From Epiperipatus broadwayi (lineage: Eukaryota > Onychophora > Udeonychophora > Euonychophora > Peripatidae): a stretch of DNA of 64,000 nt. The stretch covers positions 1,943,236 through 2,007,235 of the forward strand of contig JAQFVV010000156.1 in the NCBI GenBank assembly GCA_028023455.1, written 5' to 3'. A program made the position numbers and the translations under genes. The notes below the pieces were generated by a model. The model saw nothing but the letters and a program-made list of their open reading frames with translations. It did no database searches and was not told the origin of the DNA. Below are positions 23,273 to 35,817 of the stretch, one piece after another (position 1 is the first letter of the stretch; the number at the start of each line of letters is the position of its first letter).

Positions 23273-24640
23273 ATTTTTTTTTTTTTATTAAGAAAAAATT
23301 TACAGTGTCAGGTAGCTACATTTGATAATTATAATAGTTTCATATAGAAGTTAAAGTTTTGCAATCAATCTGTGTGGTATTGTCATAACATTTACTGCAG
23401 TAGTCTGAGATGTCGTCTCATCATCACAAATGATAATCTGTGCCCATGTGTCTACAAAGAGATGCTCTGGCACAAGGAGTTGATCTCTGTTCTTCATGCT
23501 TGTTATTATTGTTTTAAAAGTTCTCCAAGGATCACTATGTCCTTGTCTGAAGGTATGCTGGCACCTGGTGATCCATAAGGCATGTAGTAGGCATGCTGCT
23601 AGCCTGATAGTTGCATAGTTTCCTTCTTTAATTGCCCGATCAATTGACAGGACATTGCCACAGCCAGAGGAAATGCTTGCGATAATTTTGTTTCTAGTAC
23701 AATTCAGGTATGAGCAGGCATAGAAGATGTGCTCCAGTGTTTTTTCATGCATATTACAGAGTTTACACATGGGGCTTAATTGACGAAATCCTCTTTGCAT
23801 CACCAAAAAGTGACTGGTGGGCAAGGAGGACAAGTTAAACTTGATTATAAAATCGACCAGCTTTGGTCCTATCCACCAGTGTCTTGACTTCCTGAGCATT
23901 TGTTTTACAGACAGTCTTAATCGGGTAGATAGTGGGTTTTGATTTGGGAAAAGGATTTTGTACACTTCCCAATATGTTTGCTTAGCTTTCTTTAATTGCT
24001 CGGAAACTGAAAATAGAGTCCCCAGTTGTTCTTGTAGTTCTTTGATCCATTTACTGGGTATGGGTGGTGGTTGGGCTCCACAGTGTCTTCACTCTGATCA
24101 TTTTCTTTTTTATTGTGGATTTTCCTGAGCACTGAAAGAGCTCTTTGAACAAAAAACACCTTGATGGCATGGAGACCAAGTCCATTCAGGTCACGTGGTC
24201 TCTGCACCTTGGCCAGACTGATGCATACAGTTTTTCTCTTCCACATCATCTTGGTGCAGGCTGAATTTATAGCATCCTGAAAACCCTTGGTCGGTTTGAA
24301 GATGGGCAGGTAGTAGTTTATACGCGGAAACACCATCATATTTAATAATGCCACCTTGCCTGGGAGTGAGAGGGAGATCATTGAGAGAGAGTTTGTTACC
24401 TTCTTGGTTTTGTCCAAAAGATCCTGCTGGATGGACCTCCTCATCGCTGTTTTGGAGAGGGCAATTGGGAACCCAAGGAATTTCTGTGATTTCCTGTATA
24501 TCTTGATGGTACTTTAACACCCCTACTGATTTTATGGCCAGATTGAATTTGTCAGCAAATCTGTCCAGTAGTTGGTATAGCCTTGGCAGGTGTTTCTCAG
24601 AAGGGAGGAAAATGGTAACATCATCCACATATGAAATGTG
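23273..24640 (-). pseudogene. 5'-truncated LINE: reverse transcriptase end and zinc knuckle
   Basis: The minus strand starts inside the palm at SYVDDVTIFLP (24,640-24,600), the YxDD box, and continues as LPRLYQLLDRFADKFNLAIK. After a frameshift near 24,500 comes GFPIALSKTAMRRSIQQDL, then LSLPGKVALLNMMVFPRINY, typical of L1/Tx1-type thumb regions. After a second frameshift, the frame 23,965-23,351 carries CKLC...HIFYAC (C67, C70, H79, C84), the C-terminal zinc knuckle common in LINEs. It stops at 23,351, and a run of 13 T at 23,274-23,286 is the poly(A) tail on the coding strand. 5' truncation with an A tail is the usual mark of target-primed reverse transcription. The clade is tentative (L1/Tx1-like). 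No clear target duplication was found. Confidence 0.85.
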
Positions 24641-24859
24641 GTTATATTTTAATAAACTATTTATGCAATGATTTTTTTTATATATTTATTTTACTACAAA
24701 AGTTTTGAAAAACAAATATGTTAAATTAAAATAATTTTAAAAATGATTTATAAATTTAAATCTATATCTTCCACTATTATTATTCAATGTTTATTTTTTA
24801 GATAGATAATTACAACACTTTCGTTAAATAGTTAACTAAATAAAATTAAAGAAATTCTT

Positions 24860-25520
24860 GGAACAAACCATGTACTACCAGTCCTCTACATTCTGAAATT
24901 CTTATGCTCAATGTCAAAGAATATTATTTAAAATCTTTAAAAAGCTCATGGACATAGAAATTCTCTTCATAAAAGTAGACCACCAATGTTTCAATTAGGG
25001 CTATGGTATTCTGAAGAACTACTTTGTCTCAAGCAATATGACATTGTATGTAAATTAGTCTTTTCACTGAATATTTTTATCGTGATGACTGAAATTTCAT
25101 GAAAATGTTTGAAATGTACTTCGGTAGAAAGGATTCCTGAATTTGTGGACTTTTACAAAACTTTAAACAAGTTTATTTGACTGATGATCATAAAAATTTG
25201 TCAATACAAAAGCTGAAACATATCTCCAACAAATTTCTTTAATAACATATTTTAACTGTGAAAATCTTGTTTAAAATATTTAAATAATTATTTTATACAT
25301 TTTGACATAATGATAAACAAATAAACAAACATTCATGGCCCAGTGATAAGTAACTACTCATAAAACCAAAAAAAAAAAAAAATTCAACTTCTCTACTATA
25401 CAAACACAAATCGTTTATACTTAAATGTCAATTCAAATGCTATTATTTGAAACAAATATAATATTAACACACAAAGTGTGTATAAATAAACCATTGTTTG
25501 AAAATATTATCATATACTGT
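24860..25520. repeat. dispersed direct repeat, copy A
   Basis: Co-linear with 27,740-28,162 over many blocks: CCATGTACTACCAGTC, TTAGTCTTTTCACTGAATA, GACTGAAATTTCAT, TTTCTTTAATAACAT, TTCATGGCCCAGTGATAAGT, and ATAAACCATTGTTTGAAAAT at the end. There is no coding potential. Same orientation, about 2.9 kb apart. Confidence 0.75.
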
Positions 25521-27739
25521 AATAGGAACTACCCTACCCATCTCTACTGGGTTCAAACCTTGTAACTCAATCAGAAGATAAGGCAGAGTGAAATAATCAA
25601 TTTAACTAATAATTATCTTTAAAAAGAGATTAAACTGACTGCTATCAATTATATTTCCTAATTCACTCTATCTGGATAACCATCTCAACCAGAGTTAGCC
25701 AAGGTTAGCCAATAAAGCATTTTATAAAGCTACAAACTTTAAGCACCACTTTCATACAAATATGCCCCATAAGACTCTTATTGAGAGATACACCCAACCT
25801 TCCCTTATAAGTTATTCCTTATGCTAGCCCTTTACTCTTAATTCTCAAGGTGGCTAGCCTATCTTACAATAAACATGCATATTATTCAAATTAACTATGG
25901 AGTGAGGTGAGCGAAACAATGAATGCCAGTTCTTGATTAAATACAACAAAAACTTATTTTATTAATCTTAATTATAAATATTAAAAAAAATATAAACAAA
26001 GAAAAATTATAATAAAGATAACCCAAAAGAAAAAAAAATCTGATCTATAATACATTACTGGCAAGATGAGAATACCCCCTCCCTCCTATTAGTTTCTTAC
26101 TATATGTACTCCACACAAATGGTGGACATATAAATACACACACATATAAAATAACAAGCACATAATATATATATAATACCCATGCTGATCGGTGATATTA
26201 CATCAGAAAAAAAAATATTAGAAAAACAGATAATATTTCAATTCATGTTTTCTAAACATTAACAAATAAATTAAAAATATATATCTATACCTTTATCTAA
26301 TTCTATATGGATGCATACATTCATATACATATAACTTAATTTCGATAAGATATTAATTTCTTAAATCGATAGATATATTTCAAATAAAAAACATTAAAAA
26401 AATTTTTTTTTAATAATAAATTTAAATGTTCTTTTCTTACTTATATCACAACAAGGGGGGGGTTGTACATATTTCATTTCCACTCTAAATATTTCAAAGA
26501 CTTATCTACAATAATTATCCATGTGGCTTTACATAATGCTGGCTTCTGTGATAACGATTTCCCCGTTCTTAAGGAAAACGATACTTCCTTGTCACTATCC
26601 CACATACAAAGCTTTGTTCAACAGTGCAGTAACAAACGGGAAAAAGACAATTTTGATTCTGTTACTCTTCTTGCTAAGCGAGTTTCAGCAAAATGGTACA
26701 GCTCACATAGTGATTATTTGACGATCAGATCTGGTGCACTTGGTGAACATTTATTCGATTTTGTTTATTTTACTTAACTCTTCTGGTACCATTAATAGCT
26801 TTTGTTGAGTCTTTCAAAAATGGATTCCAGCAGTTTTCCAAAAATTCTTTTTTTTTTTTTCTGCATTATAGTGTAATCAATAAACACTCACAGACTGTAG
26901 GCTCACTTTCTCTTTGCTCTCACTTCTGATTTTGGACTGCTGATGGACGAACTGCTCACTGACTCTTATGGTTGATTCTCCCTACTGACTCCTCTCAGAT
27001 TTATTATCTCCTTTTCACCACTCTGCTTTGTTTTTTTATACCATGCACACAAAAGAACAAAATGTTATAATCTTTTATCTTTGGTTTCAATTAATTTATT
27101 TTTCTAATCAGCTTGCATATGAGTCTTTTTATTTTTACAAAAGACAAATTTTAAGAATTTTATCAACATTTTGTAAATTAAATTTTAATACAATCTCTTG
27201 GTACATTTAAAAAAAAAATTATATCAAAGAGATGAATTCTTACCAAGAATTTCTCTTACAATGTATCTAATTATCTTTCAATATATTAAACATTGACACA
27301 TGAAAAAAAAAGAAGAAAAAAAATATATTAAACATTGTTAAATTTTTCTTTCTACAAAATATTTGTACCAAAGACAATTAATGCAATATTTTTAACATAT
27401 TTTCTTTTTCTTTATCTACAAATTTAATTAAACAAACCAACCTATATTTTAATTAGCTTTTCTTCCCTTGTCTTATACAAAAAAAAATGTAAAATACATT
27501 AAAGAAAATTTATTAACAAAAATTAATATCACAAATACAAATTTAAAAAAAATAGTTACAACATATCTGACAATATAATAGGTGTATATATATTTCCCAC
27601 AAATATCCTTTTTGTTTTCTTAAATTATATTTCTATCTTTACATTTTATGAGTCAACTAACACTTGAATACAGTGTATGCTGACCAAAACTTATGATGAG
27701 AATTTGATCAACATCAGTCACCATCACAAATTTCTTTAA
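25521..27739. other. unclassified DNA between two direct repeats
   Basis: Less AT-rich than average at 25,520-25,900 and 26,880-27,010. A minus-strand B-box-like GGTTTGAACCC near 25,550 hints at a SINE head. A tract AACAAGGGGGGGG at 26,450-26,461 followed by TTGTACA resembles a polypurine tract next to an LTR start. I could not define paired LTRs or inverted ends, so an old LTR element is only a possibility. Confidence 0.3.
26463..26777 (+). CDS. unrecognised open frame, 104 codons
   Basis: The translation is of balanced composition (SFVQQCSNKREKDNFDSVTL, then AKRVSAKWYSSHSDYLTI), unlike the poly-Phe/Ile frames typical of this AT-rich DNA. I recognise no domain, signal peptide or membrane segment. 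It begins just after a G-rich tract and has no obvious partner. It may be a fragment of a retroelement or a chance frame. A 66-codon frame on the same strand is its shadow. Confidence 0.22.
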   Translation: MYIFHFHSKYFKDLSTIIIHVALHNAGFCDNDFPVLKENDTSLSLSHIQSFVQQCSNKREKDNFDSVTLLAKRVSAKWYSSHSDYLTIRSGALGEHLFDFVYFT

Positions 27740-28162
27740 TAACATACCATGTACCAGTCATCTGCATTTTGAAATTCTTATAATTAATGGAAGAATATTA
27801 TTGTATGTGATTTAGTCTTTTCATAGAATACTTTTATTGGGACGACTGAAATTTCATCAAAATGTTTGCAACTTGGTCCAAAAAATTTCTTTAATAACAT
27901 CTTTTAACTGTAAAAATATTGCTTAAAATATTTATACATTCTGACATAGTGATAAATGAATAAATAAACTTTCATGGCACAGCAATAAGTAACTATTTAT
28001 GAAACAAAATAAAAATCCAACTTCTCTACTATGCAATTATAAATCATTCATACTTAAATGCCAATTCAAATACTATTTATTTGAAATAAATATAATATTA
28101 ACATACAAAATGTGTATAAATAAACAATTGTTTGAAAATATTACCATATATTATTCTTCCTT
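27740..28162. repeat. dispersed direct repeat, copy B
   Basis: Second copy of the repeat at 24,860-25,520, shorter by internal deletions. It retains TTTCATGGCACAGCAATAAG, ACTTAAATGCCAATTCAAAT and AAACAATTGTTTGAAAATAT in the same order. Confidence 0.75.
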
Positions 28163-28501
28163 TTGCTTTTATTGTATTTCAATTTTTACATTAATTTTTT
28201 AGGAGAGCATTTTAGCATTACACTGGTTGGCGAATATATCAAAATTGTAATAATTAGGGATTATAAAGAGAAACAATACATTGGAAATCAGTAAAGTAAT
28301 GAAAAAAAAATGAAATTGCCAAAAACTGAATGCCAAAAAATATTACAAATGGAATATAAAATTTCTGCATTGGACAAAGTCTAAATGTTCAAAACCAAAA
28401 ACATAATCATAATATAATTAAGAAAAAGATGTATTAAAAAAATTTGAATTAGAACTTCTCTCTTGTATCAAATTTTATGGTTTATTCTTTTCTACTATTA
28501 T

Positions 28502-28659
28502 ATTAACCACTAAATATCACATAATCACCCTTTTCTATGCTTACATAAGCTTTTAAAGTAGTGATAGTGCAAACCATAATAATCAATGAATGAAAGAAGG
28601 CTTTTTCATAAAATCTCTATCTAGTGCCTGTTCATCCAATATCCCAAGACTAGTTTCTA
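28502..28659 (-). repeat. retrozyme-family copy, left part (interrupted)
   Basis: Begins AACCACTAAATATCACATAATCACC and runs to CCAAGACTAGTTTCTA, where a mariner-like element is inserted in what should be the hammerhead stem II. The rest of the copy resumes at 29,649. The hammerhead would lie on the minus strand here and is split. Confidence 0.8.
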
Positions 28660-29648
28660 CCACATTTCCCCGAAAATAAAACCAGATTTTATATTAATGT
28701 TTGCTCCAAAACATACTGTAGGGCTTATTTTCAGGGGATGTTTTAATTTTTCATATACAAAAATTACATTTATTCAATTACTTCTTTTCACAGAAAGCTA
28801 TAAAATTCTTATCTCAGGAGCCAACACAATTCCTTTCTTATACTCACCAGACTAACTCTTTCCTTTTGCACTCAACTTATCTGTCAATCAGATATTATTA
28901 TACCATTTAAATTTACCATTAAATCAAGTATTTGTGAGATAGGAGTGGTAACAAAAATGATTATAGTTAAAAATAGTTTCTCCACATAAAAGCATGTGCA
29001 CCTTAAATACTACATATGATAGAACTATATCTATCTGCTATCAAGTGCGAACATTGTAAACACTTTTCAAATTACTTGTAATTGCCCTGCTTGGGTATTG
29101 TTTTTAAAAACTTTTCTTTAGGAGAAAGATTGATGATTTAACTTAAGCTAAACTTTGATTATTAAAATCACTTCCATTATTTTAATAAAATCTTTTAGGA
29201 GAAAAAAAAATATTTAAAAAATCAAACTAATTTTTCTTATATAGGTTAAAAGCTACCATGATAAAACTCTAAAACTAAATCAAGCATTCTAAATCTAAGT
29301 ATCAAATACAAATAAAATAAGCACCTAAAAATATATAAATGAAATTATAAATTGTCTGATATATTGATTTGTGATTGATAAATTGTTTCTCTATACAAGT
29401 AGACTTATGTTTGTCAAAAATTGTCGATAGAAAAATACAAAAGAACTATATAATTTATATAACGATTTATTTAAAACATTAATGCCAATAATATTGTTTA
29501 TTTATTTACTCAATACATCCATCGATCATTTATGTGGCTGACAATCTTAACTAGGGCTTATATTTGAGTAGGGCTTCTATTATAACCAATTTAAAAAATC
29601 ATGCTATAGCTTATTTTCTGGTTAGGTCTTATTTTCAGATAAACACAA
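28660..29648. mobile_element. mariner-like element with TA duplication, ~989 bp
   Basis: The left end CCACATTTCCCCGAAAATAA and the inverse of the right end, TTGTGTTTATCTGAAAATAA, are similar. TA flanks both sides (28,658-28,659 and 29,649-29,650). The insertion splits the retrozyme copy at its TTTCTA|..|TAACTTGTG position, so the limits are firm. Subterminal inverted blocks (TAGGGCTTATTTTC left, AGCTTATTTTCTGGTTAGG right) support a TIR element. There is no transposase frame, so it is non-autonomous or eroded. From memory, CCCCGAAAATAAGACC-type ends occur in non-autonomous elements of squamates and bats. Confidence 0.75.
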
Positions 29649-29805
29649 TAACTTGTGACTCCTCACTGATGAAAGTCGCAATCTAAAAACTAGACTGGGG
29701 ATATTGGATGAGTAGGCACTAGATAGGATTTTATGCAAAAACTTTCTTATACCCTGATTATTATTTTGCTTCATTGGGTGTCACTATTGCATAAATAGTT
29801 TGCTA
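29649..29805 (+). repeat. retrozyme-family copy, right part
   Basis: Resumes after the mariner-like insertion: CTCCTCACTGATGAAAGTCGC, a degraded stem II, AAAAACTAGACTGGGGATATTGG, then GGATGAGTAGGCACTAGAT. The GAAAC box has become AAAAC and the cleavage triplet GAC, so this ribozyme should be inactive. It forms an inverted pair with the left part at 28,502-28,659. Confidence 0.8.
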
Positions 29806-30239
29806 AAAACTTAACTCGAATGCCTTGCTGTGCTAACATTGCTAATTTGTTCCACAAGATAAGTTAAAGTTTATATATATTTTTGAATATCATCTGGAAA
29901 TTTGTAGCTATAGAATCTTTGCTTAGTGTGTGGAGATGAAAAGAAAATTGGACTGTAGATATATTTAATTGGATTTGGAAAGATTGGTAAAAATATTGCT
30001 AATGTTTGAAAAGTGATTTAATAAGCCATTTTAAATATTAAAAAAAGAGGAATTTTTTTGTGTGTGTTTATTGCAAGGAGGCTTTAAAACTAAGTTGCAT
30101 GTAAGATTCGTTAGTTTTTTAATAAGTTTGCTAGCAACGAATCTTTCAATTTAAGTAAAAGAGTGATTTATTTGAGAAAGAATATAATGTTTGAGAGGTA
30201 AGGTTAGAAAGCACATGTTTATCGATCGCCATTAAAAAA

Positions 30240-33200
30240 AAGTTTTTCTCCTTTTATATAAAGAGATTTGAAGAGTAGTAGAAAAAGCATAAATTTAAAT
30301 ATAGAGTAAGAAACTTAGAAAAATAAGGAATATGGATTGCATTTGTATCCCACAATAAATATATAATGGTCAGAAGAAATGAGGTGCGCTGTGGTAGTGT
30401 AGTATATGTGATAAAGTTTATCATTTGAAATGCTTAAATAAGACTAGGAAGGATGGAATAGGTGTATGATTATGTAGATCAAGTATAAATATGATAAAAG
30501 AAGTGAAAAAATGGTTTCTAAATATAGATAGTTTAAAGAGAAAGTCAGGAGAAATGGAGCAAAATGTTGTTAAGGAAAATAAAATAGAGTAATGGAGTGA
30601 CAAGAGATATGGATGACAAAATAAGTAGTGCAATGTAGATGGTTAGCCAAAGAATAAGTAAGATAGAGAAAGAGATAAAGAACTAGATAAGGAAGTCCAG
30701 AAGGTGGAAGAGAATGTTATGGATGAATTAAGAAAAGTAAATTATTAGACAATATTGATAGGAGACTTACTAATTAGAGGACGATCTAATTGCAAGGGAA
30801 AATAGAAATAGGTATGTGACAGTATGTTTGACTGGAGTTAGAATTAGGAATGTTACAGATAAGATAAAGAAACAAGGAAGTAGAGATATTTATGTTATAA
30901 TAGAGATAAATAATTTGTTAAGCCATCGGCAAAAGTAATGAATGAATACAAAGAATTGATTAGCAATTTGAATAAGATTGAAGGAAGAGTAGGAACAGTT
31001 GGATTATTACCAAGATTCAACAATAGCTATATGTTAGATGGGATGTGTTCTATAAATGAGAGAGAGAAAAATTACGCGAGTGAAATAATGTTATGCTTGT
31101 GCATCTGCGGGATTTTTTTATTAGTAAAAGGGAGTTGTATAGTAATGATGGATTGCACTTAGCAAAATAAGGAAATAAAGCATTAGGGAATTTGATTTAT
31201 AAAAACTATTATAGTTCAGGAAACTTATAAAGGGGAGATAGGTTTTAAATTGCAGTATTATCAAAAAGAAAAATGAATGGGATATAAGACATAAACAAAG
31301 AGTAGCTAATTTTAGATATAAATGTACATGTGGAGAGGGAATGGGTCTGGAAAATTAATGATAAGCAATGAAGAAAGAGTATTAATAAAAGGGTAGTAAG
31401 AAAAGAAGAAATTGTTAAAATTGGATATTTGAATATACAAGGTGATAGGAGACCAGAAAAGTGGCTGGAATTAAACAAAGTAGTCAAAAATTTAGAGCTT
31501 GAGGTATTATCAGTAGTGGAAACACATCTAAGAGAAGAACCTATACTGAAAGACTTGCTATGGCAGGGTATAAATAGAAAAGAAAAAAAAAAGGGGTGGT
31601 AGTATAGGAGTTATGCCAAAAAAAATATTTAAATACTGTTAAGTGTCAAGAACATTTGTGTTTTGAGATATTAAACCACTAAACATCACATGATCACCAT
31701 CTCATACTAGCACATAATTGCTGTAAACAAAGGCAAAACTCTCTCCATACAGTAGTGCCACCCTGTGCTAACCAGAGTAATCAATAGATGCCAGAAGGCT
31801 TGTGCATAAAATTCCTGGGGATATTGGATGAGTAGGCACTAGATAGGAATTTTATGCACAAGCCTTCTGGCATCTATTGATTACTCTGGTTAGCACAAGG
31901 TGGCACTATTGTATGGAGAGAGTTTTGCCTTTGTTTTGAGATATGGTTAATAAGATAAGAATGGACAGTGGCTATAGTGTATAGGCCCATTGGAGATAGT
32001 CAAACTATAATGGAATGGAACAGTAACATATATGAATGCCTAGTTAAGGATATACAGAGTTTCAAAAAAAGGGGGAAGAAAATAATAGTTATAGAGAATA
32101 TGAATGGGCATATTGATGACATGGATAACAAGAATGGACAGCATTTGAAAATTTTTTCTCAGAGAGTGAATTTGAGCATTGGAAATTTATCAAATATTTA
32201 TGAGAGACAATACACATGATCCAGAAATAATATATTTCACACAATAGATTCTGTATTAGTAGAGAAAAAGAGAATAAATAAAGTACAGAAAATGGGAATG
32301 AATAAAGTATAAAAAATTTAAAGTGTTTGATAATGAAGAGAGAGTATGAAAAAAAGGGATAAAAGTAGAAAGGATAGTGGAAGATGTGGATGAAGAATAA
32401 ATGACAAGAATAAATTAGAAGAATATAAAATAAAAGTAAAAGAAATCATGGAAGAGTTTGTTGGGGATGAAGTAGGTGAGAATATACAGAAGAATAAAAA
32501 TAATAGAAAAGTGAGAATTAGTAAAAGTGTAAAAGAGAGGGGGAAAACATGCAGAGAATATAAAGGTGCCATTAAAATCAAAGTGAAAAAGATGTTAATA
32601 TTAAATGGGAAAAGTATTCTAAAAAAAAAAAAGAAGTTGGCTAAAATAGATAATATAGAGAATGAAATTAAATAGTAAATTATTAAAGGATATTAATAAA
32701 AGTGGAAGAGATAGGAGTAAAAATTTTTGAAAATATATTAAAAGAAGGAATGTAGGGGAGAGAGAAATATTACTACTAGATAATGAGGAAAGAATGTAGC
32801 TCTACAGAAGAATTAGAGGGAATCTTGAATAGGTATGTAATGGATATAGAAAAGATATTAGATGTGAATGACAGTGATAACATATATAAAAGCATATGGT
32901 AATGGAAATATTAGGTTTACAGAAAATGAATTAAATGAGGCAGGAAAGAAATTGAAAAGGGAAAGGCAAGAGATTTAGATGGATGGGCAGCAGAGATGGT
33001 GATGAATTTAGGAAACAGGACAAAATTAAATCTATTATTATGTATTAATAAGATGGCACAGGAGAGAATTTCCAGATAGCAGGAATAATACAAAGTAAAT
33101 GTGCTATTTAAAGGCAAGGGTAAGAATCATAAAAAATTAAACAATTATTGACCAATAGTGGTTATGTCAGTGTTATAGAAAGCTTTCGCATATATGGTGG

Positions 33201-34860
33201 CTGGAGGGTCACAAAATGGATGGAAGAAAATAATATAGTGGGAGAAATGTAAGGTAAGTTTTCGATCAGATAGGCGTATAGGAGATACTTTATTTGTAGT
33301 CACATAACTTACAAATATGAATAGGAATACAGTTAGTTATATACGATCTTTATAGATATAGAGAAGGCATATGATAGAGTAAATAGAAATAGATTATGGG
33401 TAAGTTTAATAAATTTGGGAATGAATAGAGCTTTAGTGAATATTATTTAAAGATTGCATGAAAATAATTACTCTACGTATCAATTAGGAAACATAGAGTC
33501 ATTTAGAATTAAAAGTGGGGTGAGACTAAGGCAAGAATGCCCTATATCACCTATTTTGTTTTTGTTATATCTGAGAGAAATAAAGAGATAGAGCAATAAA
33601 AAGATTAGGAAAAGTGGTAAAGATATCATTAATAGATGGTAAGGGAGTGTATATATTATCAGTTTTTTTTTATTTGCTGATATGTTCTTGTGCAGAGAAA
33701 GTAGGGAAGATGGAAGTTATACTGAAGATTTGCACAAGAGAGGGTAAAGAGATGAGAATTAAAATTTAGTGAAGTTAAATCAATAGTAATGATGATAAAT
33801 GCTGTGGAAAGAGAAGAGAAAGAATTTTTATTGGGGGATATAAAATTAAATGTAGTGAATAAGTATAACTATTTGGGAATCATCTTAAGTAATCAGAGAA
33901 ATTAATTGGATGAATGGAAGAAAAAATTGATAAATAAATCAAAGAAAAGAAAGAGACTGGTAAAGAAATTAACAGTGTTTTCATATAATAAATATGATTT
34001 AGCTAGAATTGTATGAGAGGGAATGCCAGTAGCAGAGTTAACTTATAATAATGATAGATTACGTGTTAATAAATGAGTATTAGATTACTTATAAAAAGTA
34101 CAAAGAGAAGTAGGAAGACATACATTAGCTGTAGATATGCAAACGGCAAAGGAGGCAATTCAAGGATAAATGGGATAGTCAAGTTTTTGTATGAAAGATG
34201 CAAAAAGCAAAATAAAATTGTTCAGTAGATTGATAAATAGCCAAAATAGTATTTAATTCGGTTATGAGTAAAGGACAGGCAACTAAATGGAAGAGAAAGG
34301 TAATACGATATGCAGTAGATTTGGATAAAAACTTCATGTCAGTATACTTATACAAAAAGTGGGATGATTGTGTGGCAAGGATTGGAACAGAAGAATAGAT
34401 GCATTAACAAGAAATAGGGAGTTGGAGACATGGAGAACTAGTATGGAGAATAAAAAGGGTTTAAATATATATAGAAATAAACAGAATAATGGGTGTGAGT
34501 TAATTTATAATAATAGCAAGGAAAATAGTTTACTGTTTAAGGCTCAAATAAGATTGTTAGCGACAAGGAAATATACACATAAATGGAAAAATATGGATGA
34601 TTTAGGGTACAAGTTTTGTAAGATTAGAAAATATTAAGCATCTGTTAATTGAATGTAAATGCCTACAAGCAGAAAGAATACAAATAATGAAGTTGTGAAA
34701 AATAAATATAAACAAAGTGATTATACAGAACTCAAAACTAGAGACTTTCTGGGGACATGCTTGTGATGGCTTTAATGTGTACAAGTGTATATGATATAGA
34801 TTTTAAAAAATAAGAGGATGGGATATTGAATGAAGAAAAGTTCTTTTTTTTTCTCTGAAG
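30240..34860 (+). pseudogene. LINE with apurinic-type endonuclease and reverse transcriptase (broken)
   Basis: Plus strand is A/G-rich with scattered protein similarity. Endonuclease N-part at 31,398-31,590: IGYLNIQG, then LEVLSVVETHLREE. It resumes after a retrozyme insertion with VAIVYRPIGDSQ (31,966 on), GKKIIVIENMNGHID (the GDFN-like box) and IDSVLVEKKRINKV. Reverse transcriptase: DIEKAYDRVNRNRLW near 33,350, SGVRLRQECPISPILF near 33,515, FADM near 33,670, then LNVVNKYNYLGIIL. The 3' end near 34,640 has HLLIECKCLQAERIQ, part of a terminal zinc knuckle. Bases 30,240-31,390 may be the first ORF but show no motif. Dozens of stops and frameshifts; clade not resolved (CR1/I/Jockey-like possible). 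Confidence 0.75.
31672..31933. mobile_element. retrozyme-family hairpin without ribozyme core
   Basis: 262 bp flanked by TTTTGAGATAT (31,661-31,671 and 31,934-31,944). It consists of the start of a monomer (AAACCACTAAACATCACATG to ATAAAATTCCTGG) followed directly by its inverse, GGAATTTTATGCACAAGCC and on. The hammerhead region has been lost at the turn point, leaving a nearly perfect ~110-bp hairpin. It interrupts the endonuclease region of the surrounding LINE, whose reading resumes immediately afterwards. Confidence 0.88.
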
Positions 34861-35748
34861 CCTTAAAAAAAAAAATCATGGGAAAACTCAACATGAATAG
34901 GCTTCTCAGCTTTTGACATTGAGTTTAAGTCTAAAAAAACATTATAATCTTCTTTCTCAAATATCCAACAATTACTAAATGAACATTAAATAGAGTTAAA
35001 GTAAGTAGAACAATGTGTCTGACAAGTTTTTCTTTTATTTTTACAATTACAATAGACAAAAGAAATATAAATTATATCCTTTCAGATAGAAAATTATAAA
35101 AATCACAAGGTTTTTGATTTAGGCTGCAAAATGATAACAACCACTGATCATTTTAAAGTTAAGATAAATACCCAAACTGATAAAAAAAAGATTGGAAGAA
35201 GTAACTCATTTGAAAAGATGAAATGTATTTCATTATTTAAAAAAAAAAACAAATATGGAAAACATAAGGGGATGACATTCATTATAAATAAAAAATGAAA
35301 GAATAACAGTATGGAGATTGATCACTGTATACCAGATAAAGAAGTAAGATTAGTTATTTAAATTAATAACATATCAGAAGGAAATAATTCATATTTATGC
35401 CCCATAAGTTTTAATTCTGATGAAAAAAATTGAGAACTTTTATATAGATGTATAGAATGCTGTTGATAAGATCAGAAAACACAAGATAGTTGTTATATAC
35501 TGATTAATTTGTAAATATTTTATTAATAAAAGTTATATGCATGTATGTATGTGCAGGCTAGTCAGTATAGGCAGTGCTGAGTCACTCTGGAAATAATAAA
35601 TACAGAAAAAAAAATTAATCTACTACAAGAAGCAATATGCTAATTTGCAATTCAATAAAGTTTAACATTATGCAAATTAGAAAAGTTAATAAAAATGCCT
35701 GCAGAACTTCGAATGGTGTCAGAGGTAACAATATGAAGGAGTAGTTAG

Positions 35749-35817
35749 AAGCATTGAATTGAAAGCAGATTAGTAAAACTCTAAGCATTGAATTGAAAGC
35801 AGATTAGTAAAACTCTA
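35749..35817. repeat. tandem duplication, period 34 bp
   Basis: Two exact adjacent copies of a 34-bp unit beginning AGCATTGAATTGAAAGCAGA. Being identical, it is a recent local duplication inside the old LINE remnant. Confidence 0.9.

Noticed and set aside
24860-28162. A complete LTR retrotransposon
   Set aside because: The direct repeats lack defined TG...CA ends, a primer-binding site, a matching TSD and any gag or pol similarity. Kept only as dispersed repeats.
34368-34637. 89-codon plus-strand frame as a separate gene
   Set aside because: It lies in the decayed C-terminal region of the LINE at 30.2-34.9 kb and leads into its zinc-knuckle segment, so it is part of that pseudogene.
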